Shown here: positions 46,561 through 59,189 of the stretch, in pieces | Layout: each line of letters begins with the position of its first letter | Position numbering within the stretch: position 1 is the stretch's first letter | Assembly (NCBI RefSeq): GCF_042242105.1 | Contig: NC_092020.1 | Location: forward strand, 16,212,788 to 16,276,787 | Length of the DNA: 64,000 bases | Direction: 5' to 3' | Origin: Pempheris klunzingeri | Lineage: Eukaryota > Chordata > Actinopteri > Acropomatiformes > Pempheridae | Position numbers and translations under genes: made by a program | Notes under the pieces: generated by a model | What the model was told of the DNA's origin: nothing | The model's database searches: none | The model's input: only the letters and a program-made list of their open reading frames with translations

Positions 46561-49500
46561 CCGTTTCGTGACATTATGATGAAAGGAGTGAGGAGGTATT
46601 GCTACATTTGTTTTGAGGAATACAATATCGGTTTCTTTCTTATTGCAATGTTTACCTCCACTGATGGCGAGTTACTCTTGTTTCAATGCCATCATGTTCC
46701 TCGGCAACTTTGGTTTTATTTTGAGTGATTTTCCCGGAAGTTTTAGTGTTGATGTAGACTTCTGCTTTGATATGTTGGTTAGATAGTGTTCAGAAATATG
46801 TGTGGTTTCCTCTGAGGTGTCCAGTGTTTCCTGGCGTATCACACTAATGGTATGGGTGTAAAATGGCCAAATAGAATCAGCGATCCAGCTGAAGTGACTC
46901 TGGCCATCTCAGCTACACTGAGAAACACCAAGATGTGAGGATGAAGAGCTGCTCCATGTGCTCTCTCGGGATCTTGTGCGCCCCCATTTGGATTCAAAAA
47001 CATATTTTTACCTCTATCATGCTCTGAAACCAAAACAACATGGATAAGCACAATTTATAAAGGAAATGAGTAGGAAAGACACGCGTGAACCCACTTCAAT
47101 AACCTCGTCCTCACAAATAACCCCCCCCCCACACACACACACACCCACCCAAACCCCCACCCCTTTATAAAACAGGAGAGACACGTCAGTAGGCCCTACA
47201 CGCCACCTCTGATAGACATGTACAGTACAATGTAGTTGCAGCCCATCACGACTGATTCCTGGTTGTACTCATTTCTTTTCAGGACTCTGTCGGAAAGTGT
47301 GACTGCAGGCTTTTTTCCATGGGTTTATGCTGAGGCATTCAGCCACATCCTTCCGCCCTCTGTCCCACCTCCATTGTTTCACTGAGGCCATAACAATGTA
47401 GGGTGTTAACCGTGCAAGGGGGAACTGGGGGTGGAATCAGGGTGTCATGTGAGGTTAGAAATGAGAGTGTTGATGTGCGGCGAGAGATCCGACAAAAAGA
47501 CACGTTGACTGAGTCGTTTTCCCTTATGTTGTGATTTTGAAGGACACATTCAGAAACACAGAAAAGGGAGGGCGAGGAGAGGGATTTGCAGGGATTTATT
47601 TAGATTAATCGCCAGAGGAAAAGAGAGCAGATTGTGTACACGCAGCAAGCAAAGCACACAGGGGGGCCGGTGCTCACACAGAGGCCTATCTCTGATCTGA
47701 CACATAAAATAACCCCGAGTACAAATAAAAGGGCAGAAATCAACAATGGGCTACTGCATGGCAGACAAATGCGAGGTTGTAATTTGAATCTTCACATAAT
47801 TCCATTGTCGTTTGATTTTCGTCTGGCTATTCATGACGTTCTCACTTCATGGCATGTTTGTGTTGAGTGACAGCACTTGGGACTATACTGTAAAGTGATA
47901 TAGCTCTGGATGTAGTCATCTATTGGGTTTAGGCTACAATCCGCTCCTTGGATGTTGAAGTCATCGTCCAAGTAGGCTACCCAGGTCGTAGGAAGCAGGC
48001 CAAATGGTCATATTGTTTTTGCCAAAACTTTACTTTAAGGTTCACAGTCAACCCTGACCAGGCTGTAAGGTGGGTCGGCATGCTGCAAGCCACCCCCAAT
48101 ATTATGCCTGGGTTTAGAAATGGGGGCAGCACAAAGAATGTATATTATAAAGCATGACAACCTGAGGTAAACCTATATAGCCCACATCAGTTCACCAAAT
48201 GAAACTGGTTTTCATGCTTTCGATAATAATGGTATTCAAATAAAGTACTGGACTGTTTGTGCACTATCTCTAATTAGAATCAATATAATTTAATTGATAG
48301 AAACCCAAAGAACACTGACCATTACTGCTTTATCTTAGATTGTTCAACTGTTAAATTTGTCTGCACTGCGATTTTGTCTATATATCTATATCTATATATC
48401 TGTGTGTGTGTGTTTGCTGGTCAGAAAAAACAGTGAATTAGAAATAAATGGCTTTTTGGTGTTATTGTTATTGTAATACAATTTTGGTGCGTTATTATTG
48501 TCGCCATTGTGTCAGATTGTAGCCACAAAGGTTGGGAGTCGTCTGCCTTGGCTCTGCTGTAACCATGGACATGGCTATGACTGTAGCTGTAGCTGGAACA
48601 GGCTGAATAACAACAGTGGCGCACACATGCAATCATTGTCGCTGCATTGTTACGATAACAGTGTACAGTGTCACAGTGTAGCGAACAGGAGGCAACAAGA
48701 AGCGCAGAAGGAACGCAGATAGATAAAAATGTGGAAGCCGACTACTAATGAGAAGCTCTGTCAGGGGAGGAGCTGCTAACACACGGATGCACCGATGCAG
48801 AGCAAAAATTTGTCGTATGATTGTTCCAGAATAAAAGCATTTGTAGGACATATAATCCTACAAAACAAAAAATCAACAGGCATTCTGAGCAGTGTGGTAA
48901 TAATATTTAAAATGTGACCATTGATGTAGGTTTTGGGTTACTACACACACTGTATCTTTTTACTACTGAGATGGAACTGCACAAAATATACTGTATTTAA
49001 GAACATCCTCCTCCATAGGCTTTAATGTAAAATCTCAGTACCAAACAACAATAAAAAAATCACCTGAATGAAATTACTTTAAAAAATGACCATGTCAAGC
49101 AGATATACATCCACTCTAATTGACCTAAAAAGCGCAAGACACACCTAAAAGATGTTTTTGATCCACTCTCTGGTGTATGTAAACATCAGCCTGATGGACA
49201 CTTGACTTTACCTTACTGAAGCTCCAGGTTAGTAAATTACCCGGTCAGTGTAGCCTGAACTTCAACCACTAATTAACTGCTAGTGGCCTATAAACAACAC
49301 GGGTCCAACTAAAAGCTCCTCTTTAACGGGTTTTTAATTTCTATTTGCTTATTTCACACATTGGCAGATAAGCGGCACAGTAGCGCTGTAGCATTAGCAT
49401 GTAGCTTGGAGCCATAAAACCCTTCTGTCAGGATCGTTTCAGCTGTCACGGACTCTGTCACCGTCTAACTGGGACAGAGGATTGTTTTCCTTAAAAAAGT

Positions 49501-49640
49501 GGCGTGGTGATGACACATATTACCGATCTGATCTACACCTGTTCAGAACTGTTGCTCTCTTCATGACACACGTTACTTCCGCATTACACAACAGAAGTCT
49601 CTGCGAGTGTCGCTACTCTCTGTCAAAGGCGCTGGTTAAG
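46561..49640. other. ccdc85b/fibp intergenic DNA
   Basis: No gene is recognised. It contains a C-run followed by a CA run (about 47120-47145), an imperfect TATC/GT tract near 48378-48415 and otherwise unremarkable AT-rich sequence. Confidence 0.55.
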
Positions 49641-49650
49641 AGGAGTACAA

Positions 49651-49750
49651 GAGATTAGTCTGCTACCAAACTTTTCACTCAGTGCTGCGATCCTTAAATA
49701 TGTAATTAACTATTGTACTTAGCAAGTCATCCTTATCAGGTACTAAGCAT
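49651..49750 (+). repeat. Diverged direct repeat, copy A
   Basis: GAGATTAGTCTGCTACC through TATGTAATTAACTATTGTAC matches copy B at 50177-50276 with many substitutions. Confidence 0.7.
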
Positions 49751-49770
49751 TGGTGGCTAAGGGAAAGAAA

Positions 49771-49866
49771 GAAACACTCTGATTGGCTGAAAGAAAGGAC
49801 CTCTCTGATTAGTCAAAAGAAAGGAGATCTCTGATTGGCTGAAATAATGAAGTACTCTAATTGGCC
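49771..49866 (+). repeat. 26-bp tandem repeat x4 with inverted CCAAT boxes
   Basis: The core CTCTGATTGGCTGAAAGAAA recurs with exact 26-base spacing: GATTGG at 49781, GATTAG at 49807, GATTGG at 49833, AATTGG at 49859. Three of the four units keep ATTGG, the reverse complement of CCAAT (NF-Y site). It lies about 0.85 kb upstream of the inferred fibp start. Confidence 0.85.
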
Positions 49867-50176
49867 ATTTTAGTTGTCAACATTAAAGCTCTATAGACAC
49901 AATCCAAAGTTTCACTGTCTTTATTTACAGTACATACATGGAAACTACATGACTATGACTATAATTGCTGTGGGCTTCTGACAAGTCAAAAATAAAGGAG
50001 AAGTCTCTAAACACAACATCAACTATTTCCCTGCACTAAAGCAAAAAAGGTAATATTGTTGCAAGTTGTGTGTCTGTAGTGTTTTACTCTGACAATAAGT
50101 GATGCTTATTAAACATTAATCTAGACTTCATGTTCCACGTATCATGTACATCGACATATAGCCTGGACGAAGACAA

Positions 50177-50276
50177 GAGATTAGTCTTCAGCTAAACTTT
50201 GCCCTCAGTGCTGTAATCAAAAAATACATAATTAACTATTGTACATGGCAAGACATCTTTATTTGGCACCAAGCAC
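50177..50276 (+). repeat. Diverged direct repeat, copy B
   Basis: Second copy of the about 100-bp unit at 49651-49750, 526 bases away. Possibly remains of an older duplication or of two transposon ends. Confidence 0.7.
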
Positions 50277-50639
50277 TTTTCATCATGAGCACTGACAGAC
50301 GTGAGATCAGTGCTGCATCACACAGATAATACACAAACAACCTGAGAATAGGAGGTCTTCTTGAGACAGCTGTGGCAGGTGTAAGCAACAGTTTGGCAAT
50401 TACAGAATATACAAACCAGCCTTGTTCAATTTTTTTCAATGAAGTCCAACTCAATTGATTGTTCCAGTCACAGCAGAAACCACTATTTAATAAATATTGA
50501 TGATGATGTTTTCTAACCTAAATGAAATTTGAATGAATTTGATTTGAGTCATGTAAGATCTTACCCAGCGGCTATAAAGTAGCAAATAAAATAGCGAAGT
50601 GAAGCACCTGAGCTATTGATGGTCGTCGTTACCTGTACT

Positions 50640-51068
50640 TGAGTACTGCATGATGCTTGGAGCAGCATTTCCTGTGACGTGACCAAACCGGAAGAAGCTG
50701 CTGCATGACTGCTGTTGTTGACACTGCGCACCCATAGTAATACAGCGACGCAACTATTTTAGCACATGTTCGTGTTTTAAATAACCTCCACCAGTTACCT
50801 GATTATACCGTCATGTTAATTTCATTGTTAATCTGCCGTTTTGCTGTCGGGTTGTCAGTTTAGTCTCCTCTGGCGCTGCTAACATCGTGACGTTAGCTAG
50901 CACAGCAGGCTAAGCTGCTAGGCAGGCTTTAATAGAGGATGTTCGCTAATTAGGACGCCATGGAAAGAAGAAATAAATTCAACCAGTAGAATTTAACGGT
51001 ATACTCTGCATGCTAGCTTGTATTGTAGCCCAGTGCTTGAAACTGATTGGGACTACGCTCAAAACAAG
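50640..51068 (+). promoter_or_regulatory. fibp: fibp promoter and noncoding first exon
   Basis: TGACGTGA and the ETS-type CCGGAAG (50691) mark a probable TATA-less promoter. A noncoding exon ends at 51068 (AAACAAG then GTACTG). The acceptor for the next exon directly abuts the ATG at 51189 (CACGTAG then ATG). Confidence 0.55.
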
Positions 51069-51188
51069 GTACTGTGTCGCCCTGTTGGTTTTGTTAGGCT
51101 CTTTCAGTGATCAACTAATCTGATTTAAGACGAACGCATGTTATACATCTCATTACCCACTTGCGTTTACTTCTTTGCCTCCACGTAG

Positions 51189-54100
51189 ATGGCAGTAGAG
51201 CTGGATGTGTTCGTGGGTAACACCACTATCATGGATGAGGAGGTTTACCAGCTCTGGTTGGATGGATACACAGGTATGGGTCACACCATAGATGTATGGA
51301 TCTCTGGGTCATAGAGTACTCCAGGTGTATATACAGATGAGTAGAGCTGCTTTTACAGATTCCTTGTTTGTCAAGAGATGTTTTGCAAAGATGCACACAA
51401 TCTGGGCCCCAGAGGGGAGGAGATTGTTTAAAAACATAATTTAATGCAGTGGTCTGACTTATCCAACAGTTAATGATGCAGTGAAGGTACGGATGGAGGG
51501 AGGGGTGATGGAGGAGTGTGAGACGAGTGCAGATGTTCTGCTGAGTGACACCATGGACCAGTACAGGACTTTCCAGATGTGTGAGCGTCTGCTGCACAGC
51601 CCGTCCAAACTAGCCAACCAGCTGCTGTTCCAGATCCCACCTCATCGACAAGCCATCCTCATAGAGAGGTGCAGTAATGGTGCTCTCTGTAATTCTCCTT
51701 CAATTATCTGATGTGTTTCCAGTGGCTGATTTAAATGTATGTCATACATGTCTCGTTTAATTAAGGATTTATGGATTTTTCTATCCTTGGAATATATCTA
51801 GTCCTTCAACTAGGTTATTCTCCTCTTAAGGGAGATGTTACCTTGGCATATGTTTGTTAGTAAACCCCATTACTTTATTCTTATTTCTTGACGTAGTAAA
51901 TGATAATATATTCTTAATAAGTTTCACTTTTCTGTTTCCCTGTTTAGATATTACGCCTTTGATGATTCATTTGTCCGTGAAGTTTTGGGAAAGAAACTCT
52001 CCAAAGGAACCAAGAAAGACTTGGATGATATCAGTGCCAAGACAAGTGTGACACTGAAGAGCTGCAGACGGCAGGTAAGTGCACTTGGAACATCTGTGTT
52101 AACGTTAAATCGCCCAAACTAAAGGGTAACACACACACACACACACACACACACAGATCTTCAGGGGCAAAGCTGGCTAATCTCATTTCACCAGTTTATT
52201 CCGCTCTGATGAAGGCCACTAGGTTGAAATGCTAGCATGTTTGTTGACAGGGCCAGAATAATTTGGTGAAACTGAAATTAGTCAACTTTGTCCTATTCAA
52301 TGTCGGTAAGTGCCTCTTTTCTAAGATCTAACTGTTCATCCTTATTATCAGTTTTAAAATGGTCACTGCTTTATCAGTGGAGCCTCATGCAGTTTTAAAA
52401 GATCCTGCTCTGTTTTGTTGTGAACTGCTGAGATTTGATCCTGCTCCTAAAATCTGGCTTTTAGTTTTATATTGGTATTGCATGTGATGTCTTGATCAAC
52501 AAACTAACTACACTGTAGTTGGTTTCTATTTGTATGAGTTTTAGTGACAAGCTGAATTTCTGACATTTAACATTTTCAATTGACACCTTTTATTGTCTAA
52601 TATATTGTCTAGCAGTGAGTTCAGGTTATTGGTTGTGCTGAGGCAGCTGGATGTCTGTAGAGCAAGTACGCATGCTGGTTTTACACACGTCACATTGTTG
52701 TAATTTTAGTAAAACTCCTGCGCAATTCGTTTAATTCCAGTTTGACAACTTCAAACGTGTTTTCAAAGTTGTGGAAGAGCTGAAGGGACCCCTGGTGGAG
52801 AACATACGTCAGCATTTTCTTCTCTCTGACAAGCTTGCAAGGTAATCAATAAGAAGAACAAAGCACAAGCCCACCTGCCTCAGGTTTATTTCCCAAAGCA
52901 TTGGTATTGCTTCAAATTTGTTTTATTTCGTGATGAATTACTACATGGGTTTGCATTGTTGGCTAAGTCTAACAAAACAGCACCTGAAAAGGCATGACGT
53001 ATTCAGGATATTCAAACTAGTTTTATGATAGTCTAAGTCTCCCTCTTTTGTTTTTTTGTGTGTTAGCTCCTATAATGCTGTCTCTGTTTGTTTCAGGGAT
53101 TATGCTGCCATTGTTTTCTTTGCCAACAATCGCTTTGAGACAGGGAAAAGAAAGCTACAATATCTCACTTTCCAGGACTTTGCTTTCTGTGCTGGGCAGC
53201 TTATCAACAACTGGACTGTTGGGGCTGTTGGTGAGCCATTTTCACTTGTTTGTTTTGGCCGTTTGCTGACATTTTTATCTGAAATGTGAGGGGTACATAT
53301 AACATTTTTAATCAGTTACATAATAGATATATTATTCAGCTGGAACTATCTGAACTAGGCCAACAGAGTGATAACGCTTTTGTAGAAACTCCAAGAAGAA
53401 CAAAAGTACAAAAAAAACCAATTGGAACTTGACACAAAATATTAAAATGACTTAAAAAATGTCTGGCATAAGAAGAAGAGGTATGCTGTCTACGTTGGTT
53501 ATAATGAATAAGGAGCATTTAGAGTGGCGCCTCCTTCAGTGAGACTCACTGACCACCAGAGGTCCTTCAGGTTTTGCAGATCCTCTTTAGAATGAAGATT
53601 TGAAATTTGTAAGTTGCCAATTGGCCAGTTATAACTGAAAGATGTCATTTGGGTCGGGCTGAATTTGAGTAATAGCACTCTAATTGAATGATTATAAGAA
53701 AAAGCACAACAAGCGATAATAGTAATTAGAAAAGACATCCTTTAAACAGATTTGACCGTGTTTGACTTGGGTTTCCTTTGTAGATAACATGGTGGAAGAC
53801 ATGGATGTGGATCTCGACAAAGAGTTTTTACAAGAGCTGAAAGAATTGAAGATTTTAATCACTGACAAAGATCTTCTGGATCAGCACAAAAGGTAACACA
53901 TGTGCAGAAAAATCTACACATTTGTGCTGATTACTGACAAACATACTGACTTTTAATTATAATTTTATCCACACCCTGTCATTAACAACTTCTCTCCCAT
54001 TCTTTTCCCTCTCTTTAGTCTGGTCTGTACAGCCCTCAGAGGAAAAACTAAAGGTTTTAATGAGATGGAGGCTAATTTCAAGGTGAGAAACATCACACCA

Positions 54101-55125
54101 TCATACTATCCTGAATTTACTTGATCTGTAACATCTGTGATGAAAGGGAATAACAGTTTTTGAATGTTATTCTTTTTTTCCTCTAATAGAATCTTTCCAG
54201 AGGCCTTGTCAACATCGCCGCCAAGTTAACAAACACAAAAGATGTTAGAGATTTCTTCATCGACCTTGTGGAGAAGGTGTGTACTACAAAATATAGTTTC
54301 TTTTTTCCAACTGTTTCAAGCAAAGGCAGATCATTCAACCCTTTTTTCTGAGGCAGGGTCCACTTTTAAAGTCTGTCTTTGAGGCCGTGTGATGTAACGT
54401 CTCTTCCCCTCCTTTTTCTCCCCCAGTTTATTGAGCCGTGTCGTTCCGACCGATGGACAGCTGCAGACATGAGACTCTACCTCACTCACTACACCAACTC
54501 TGCACACATACTCGACACATTCAAGTGAGTTAATGTGCTTTTATTCTGTAAAGTTTAGGTAGAGTAGAGCCTGTCACCAATCCTGCCGGGGTTATCAGTT
54601 CCCATGGGGGCTACCCATGCTAAAAATACAGTCAGGGTTTTGTAGAGGACTTTGATAAAACTAACTGATAATAACACTTGGGCAGTCATTAAACTCTGCG
54701 CAAGGATAAAGCTGTATGTTAAAATCCTCTCTAATATTGACGTCTCTGTTCTACCAGTGGGTGTCACCCTATCTCGCCCTGATTTCTTAAACTGTAGTTA
54801 CCTTGTTTCTCATGCAAACACTCTGGAATGTAGTTAAGGGTTTACACAGCCCTGCACCACTACATGCTTAACAAAGAGATATTCATAAAAAGAAACATCC
54901 CCCCCCTCCATTTACACAGAGTGGACAAAGATTGCCTCATTTACGCTCCTCACTCAGATTTCACAATTACAGTTTGTCATGAGACTTATACTACCTCCTT
55001 GCTCCATTTACTTACACTTTGCTCTCTTTCTGTCTGTTTGTTTTGTGCCCCTCAGACATCAGGTTGTGTGGGAAAGATACATGGGCGTCATCAAAAGCTG
55101 TATCTTCAAAATGTATCACGACTGA
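51189..55125 (+). CDS. fibp: FGF1 intracellular-binding protein
   Basis: Ten coding exons: 51189-51273, 51470-51668, 51948-52074, 52741-52841, 53097-53230, 53784-53892, 54019-54082, 54190-54276, 54427-54524 and 55056-55125. They encode 357 residues, the length of the shorter human isoform. FIBP binds intracellular acidic FGF and is needed for normal growth control; no catalytic motif is expected. It aligns from memory along its whole length with human [122 protein letters not shown] and RYMG with the ending KMYHD. All phases close. It is head-to-tail with efemp2; cathepsin W, which lies between them in mammals, is not present. Confidence 0.97.
52129..52156. repeat. (AC)n microsatellite
   Basis: A 28-base AC run 54 bases after the fibp exon that ends at 52074. 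Confidence 0.95.
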
Positions 55126-55336
55126 AGGTTTTTCTTCGCCCCACTCCCCGCTCTTCCCTCGGTTTGTTTTCTCTCTGTTCCCCCCGCTGAAGTCGTTATG
55201 CTAGCCCCTCAGTTTGTGCTTGTTCGGCTTTGTTTTGTCAGCTATGATGAATTCTGCTTCTCAATCCCAATTATCGCTCTCAGCTTCTTTGTCCAAAGCC
55301 CTAGTGTCTCCGCAGTGTCTGTAAAATTGGTTTGTA

Positions 55337-55342
55337 AATAAA
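55337..55342 (+). terminator. fibp: fibp polyadenylation signal
   Basis: AATAAA about 210 bases after the stop codon. Confidence 0.75.
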
Positions 55343-55379
55343 ATTTTACATATTTACATGAAAATGTCATTCTGTTTTA

Positions 55380-56700
55380 TGTTTTATCTGCTGTGTTATT
55401 TGGAAGAGATGTTATCATTAACCCATCCCAGGGACAAGATTTATTGATCTTGTGAGTTTCGGATGGAGATTAGAGATAAAGAGAGAGACGATATAAATCA
55501 CCAAAGCAGATTTGTAAAGATGTTAAATATGACCAGTAGATTACATATGATGTGAAGTGAGGCCTCAGCCAGCGTGTGGGATGCCTGTGTGTGGTCATGG
55601 GAATAAGGGACCAACTGGGGGGTTATCAGTGTGATTTTTAACAACATTCCCTGTAATGGCAGCTGCCATCTCTGCCACCACCCAGAAGGACAGGGCAGAT
55701 AAACATTCTGAGGCTAAGAAGCAAACACAGGAGAAAAATACAGTAATCACTCCCATAATTTAAAAAATAGAACTATCGCACTCTCTAAAAATATCTATGT
55801 CTATTTAAGAATATTGGGTCTTAAACTTTAATGCAGGTAATAATTTCGTAATGGGTGTTACATTTCTGAACGTATCTTGGAATGAATCCTGCAATTGTAG
55901 TAATGTGCTTGCTGCGCATTTAATTTTGAAGAGGCTTTTATTTTGTGGGTGACCGTAAACTTTGACTTTTGTAGTTGAGTCAGACTAATGAAGTGTAATG
56001 TGGGTTAAGCAACATCTTAACCAGTTTGCAACATAACAGACTGCAAATTTTGCAAGAAAAAAATACTGCCAAAAGTGATTCCACTTGCTGTAATGGATTA
56101 GTCATGTGCAAATGTGGAACAGCAAAGTTGGTTCGTTGGTCAAGAATAATTATAGTAGTTTATTTTCAGTATTTCATCCCAGAAAGCGCCACCACTTTAT
56201 TCTGCAAAATAAGCTGACACATTTTCCGAATAGGTCTCCACACTCTCTCTCTCTCTCTGTCTTCTACTCTCTAATTTTTGTCCACATTCCATTAACTTTT
56301 CTCTCCCCCGCTATAAATATCCTGCATGTCAGATTGGACGAGAGCAAGGGCTTTAGTCGCTTTATGGAGGAAAAAAGGAAAAGATGTGGGAGGCAAGTAT
56401 AGATAGATGGGGGGTAAATGGGAAAAGGGAGGGAGAAAAGGGTGGGAGAGCTTGGGGCTTTTGTGGGGGTTTAGTTTAAATGAAACCAGGTGTGTTGTGG
56501 GACCAGTGAGAGGGGGCATTTTGTAAGAAGATGGGGGGGCAAGTGTGTGAATCTGTGAGTTGTTGTTCCGCCTGCGATTTGGACGGATTTGGAATTTTGG
56601 TATTTGGCCCGCAGACCAGGAATTCGCATCCTGGGGGGGTCGGGGAGAGGGGGTTTTGAGAGTGGAGGATGGCAGTGCAGGGGGCCGGGGGGGTAAGAAT
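55380..56700. other. fibp/efemp2 intergenic DNA
   Basis: No gene is recognised. Purine/pyrimidine-biased tracts (CT-rich, then G-rich) dominate 56.2-56.8 kb. A TATAAATA at about 56312 could be a promoter element for efemp2. Confidence 0.5.
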
Positions 56701-56739
56701 GGGCTGTCCCTCTCTCCTCCCTCTCTCTCTCTCTCCTCT

Positions 56740-56952
56740 CTGTCTCTCGCTCGCTCTCTCTCTCCCTCCCTTTGCATGTGTTCAGCTGCTCCAGCTGTCG
56801 GTCTCCCCACTCACTCTCTCAGGGTCATACAGGCAGGAGTTTAAGGGACCACTTCTGTACGCCAGCTCAGCCGGGACGACTGCAGCCAGCAGAAGGACAC
56901 ATTGGTCAGAAGGAGACAGACAGACAAAAGACCCATCCGAAAAGATTCATCT
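56740..56952 (+). other. efemp2: Candidate efemp2 noncoding first exon
   Basis: A consensus donor (GATTCATCT then GTGAGT) at 56953 ends GC-rich sequence without a usable long frame. The position, about 5 kb upstream of the first recognisable coding exon, is plausible for a first exon. Nothing else proves the link. Confidence 0.3.
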
Positions 56953-58307
56953 GTGAGTTTTCCTGTGTTTGTTTAAGGTCTAATAACCACGGTAAAAGAG
57001 ATTTGTGTCAAATAGAGAACGGGTTGGTGACTTATCATGTTTACGAGACTTTTAGGGAGAAGAAACAGAGGTGAGATGTGCCTCTTACCCACTTTTCTGG
57101 TACAGGCCATACACGTCACAGTTGCACCACTGCTCTGCTCTCTCCTCTGCTCTGCTCTCCCAGCTACACTTGGCTCCTTACAAGAGCCAAGATAACGTGG
57201 CCTACAGTCTGTGTAGTTTGCTTCTTGGCTCTGTGTTTCTCAGACTGTAATAGGAGGGTAGACAGGAAGAGAGGCAATGAGTCACAGGGCATGTATTATT
57301 GAACAGTATGTTGCAAAATTCTTCCACCTTCAACAACATTTAAAGTCAGTGTCACATTCTCAGTTTGGTCGCTTGGGAGGAGAGAGAAAAAACAACAAGT
57401 TCTAACTTGAATTTCTGAGAGAAAGAGAAAAGTAAAGAGAACTGCAGCTCCTGAACAAGAGAAACAGGTGCCAGCTATGGGAACACATACACGTAAACCA
57501 CGCTTGGAAAATGGATCACACACACTCTAGGCTGCTGCCTTACTAATATTTGACAGTGTATTTTATCACTGTTTATACAGTATACTCCTAATAGCCAGCA
57601 TGTGACAGTTCCACCCTCACCATAATTACTCAGGTGGGATTATAAAGGTGACAGGAAGGAGCTCTGTTCCCCTGAGTGCGACCCATCATCTCCTGCCACA
57701 ATGCATGCATACACTAATACATCACAGCCTTTAAACAGCCTTTACGCTGGGAGACAGAGCAGTATCACCACTGGGAGAACAGAGCAGCTCAGGAGGGACT
57801 TACAGTTACACTGTGTGAACTTCTCCTACAGGCCACAATCCATTATTGGCTGTGGTGTTTCCCAGAACAGGAGTTAAGTCTGTGTGAGAGATGGTGACCC
57901 CCTGGTTGTGGATTTGCAGGTTCACTGCCACAATGGTAACAAAGCGCAGCTTGAGCGCGCTGGGCCACCGTGTTCTCAGGCTGCTCCACGCACAACCGAG
58001 CAGAACAACACAAACCTAGCCATGTATACACTACAACACATGACCATTCTGCAGTTTACAGAATACAGTGTGTGTGTGTGTGTGTGGTCCAAGTGTGTGT
58101 CCCCATGTGGTCACTTTTATAACATTTTGCTTGCTGAATTGTGCTGACTGTGTGATTCTAAAAATGGGTCAGCCTGCTGTTACTGAAGCCAACACAAGCC
58201 TAATCATATTAGATTATAATTATTTTATCATGAGAGGTGTCAATACTGTACTTAACAGGCGTTGAAGCAGTAACATCTTGAGTTTTCAACTAGAGCAACA
58301 TAATAGG

Positions 58308-58484
58308 AGTACGTGACCTCTCTGAATTGGATCGGTGACCACTTACAACCAGCGAGAATGTGACCCAAAACCACCCAAAAACAAACTGACCATTGGTCCG
58401 GGGTCCAGTCAGTCACTGGCTACTGAATGTGGGCAGCAGGGATGCATGGGTGTTGCCTGCTGCCGCTGGAGATCAAGTGGCGGT
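58308..58484 (+). repeat. Left arm of perfect 177-bp inverted repeat
   Basis: Reading base by base, this arm is identical to the reverse complement of 59013-59189. It starts AGTACGTGACCTCTCTG and ends ATCAAGTGGCGGT. Flanking bases on both sides diverge at once. No target-site duplication is visible outside the arms. Confidence 0.95.
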
Positions 58485-58547
58485 ATTCATTGTTTTGTTT
58501 AGTAGATATCAACAGTCAGTAGTAAAAATGCTCATACCAAGTTCTTT

Positions 58548-58730
58548 TGACCCGAGATGATGTCTTCAGAGGTCTTGTTTTGTCTAAAACCAAAAGAGAT
58601 TTCATTTGCTATCATACATGATAAGGAAAAGCAGCAAATCCTTATAATTTGAGAAGCTGGAACCAACAATGGCATTTTTGATTGATAAATTACAGAAATG
58701 AGTAATCAAAATACTTGCCGCTTATTTGTC
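58548..58730 (+). mobile_element. MITE-like repeat fragment inside the inverted-repeat spacer
   Basis: TTGACCCGAGATGATGTC, TCTTGTTTTGTCTAAAACC, TTTGAGAAGCTGGAACC and AATCAAAATACTTGCCGC match the interior and right end of the GGGCTGCAAC family. The left third of the element is absent. Confidence 0.5.
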
Positions 58731-59012
58731 ATGAGAGGTTGTTTTACAGTCAACCTGTTTCTCTACGTCACTGGTAGTCAAAACCCAGACAATGAATTTC
58801 TGCACTCTGGCCACATCCTCTGACATCCTCCTACACAACGAGGAGAGATGAGGGGTTAGGGGATCAGTGGCTGGAGGTTTGGCACCAGCTATCCTCTTGT
58901 GTGAACCATGGGGGGTTTCCCAGAACCTGATACTCTGGGAACCACTGCCGTGGCAGGGCATCCCAGCTGGGAACTGGCGCCCACATCCTTGCCACGGGCA
59001 TTCCAGAGGTCC

Positions 59013-59189
59013 ACCGCCACTTGATCTCCAGCGGCAGCAGGCAACACCCATGCATCCCTGCTGCCCACATTCAGTAGCCAGTGACTGACTGGACCCCGGA
59101 CCAATGGTCAGTTTGTTTTTGGGTGGTTTTGGGTCACATTCTCGCTGGTTGTAAGTGGTCACCGATCCAATTCAGAGAGGTCACGTACT
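59013..59189 (-). repeat. Right arm of perfect 177-bp inverted repeat
   Basis: Exact reverse complement of 58308-58484. A 528-base spacer separates the arms. The sequence continues GC-rich on the spacer side (58840-59012) with no break in composition, so this arm looks like the original site and the left arm like the copy. Confidence 0.95.

Noticed and set aside
46264-46728. 154-codon plus-strand frame upstream of ccdc85b
   Set aside because: Mixed composition, no domain, no clear splice or promoter context, and I recall no gene at this syntenic position. Kept only as something RNA reads could revive.
56292-56810. 172-codon minus-strand frame rich in Arg/Glu and Pro/Ser
   Set aside because: It arises from CT/GA-biased low-complexity sequence.
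58722-59162. 146-codon minus-strand frame entering the right arm of the inverted repeat
   Set aside because: No recognisable domain. The arm copy at the left lacks the rest of the frame. Treated as noncoding.
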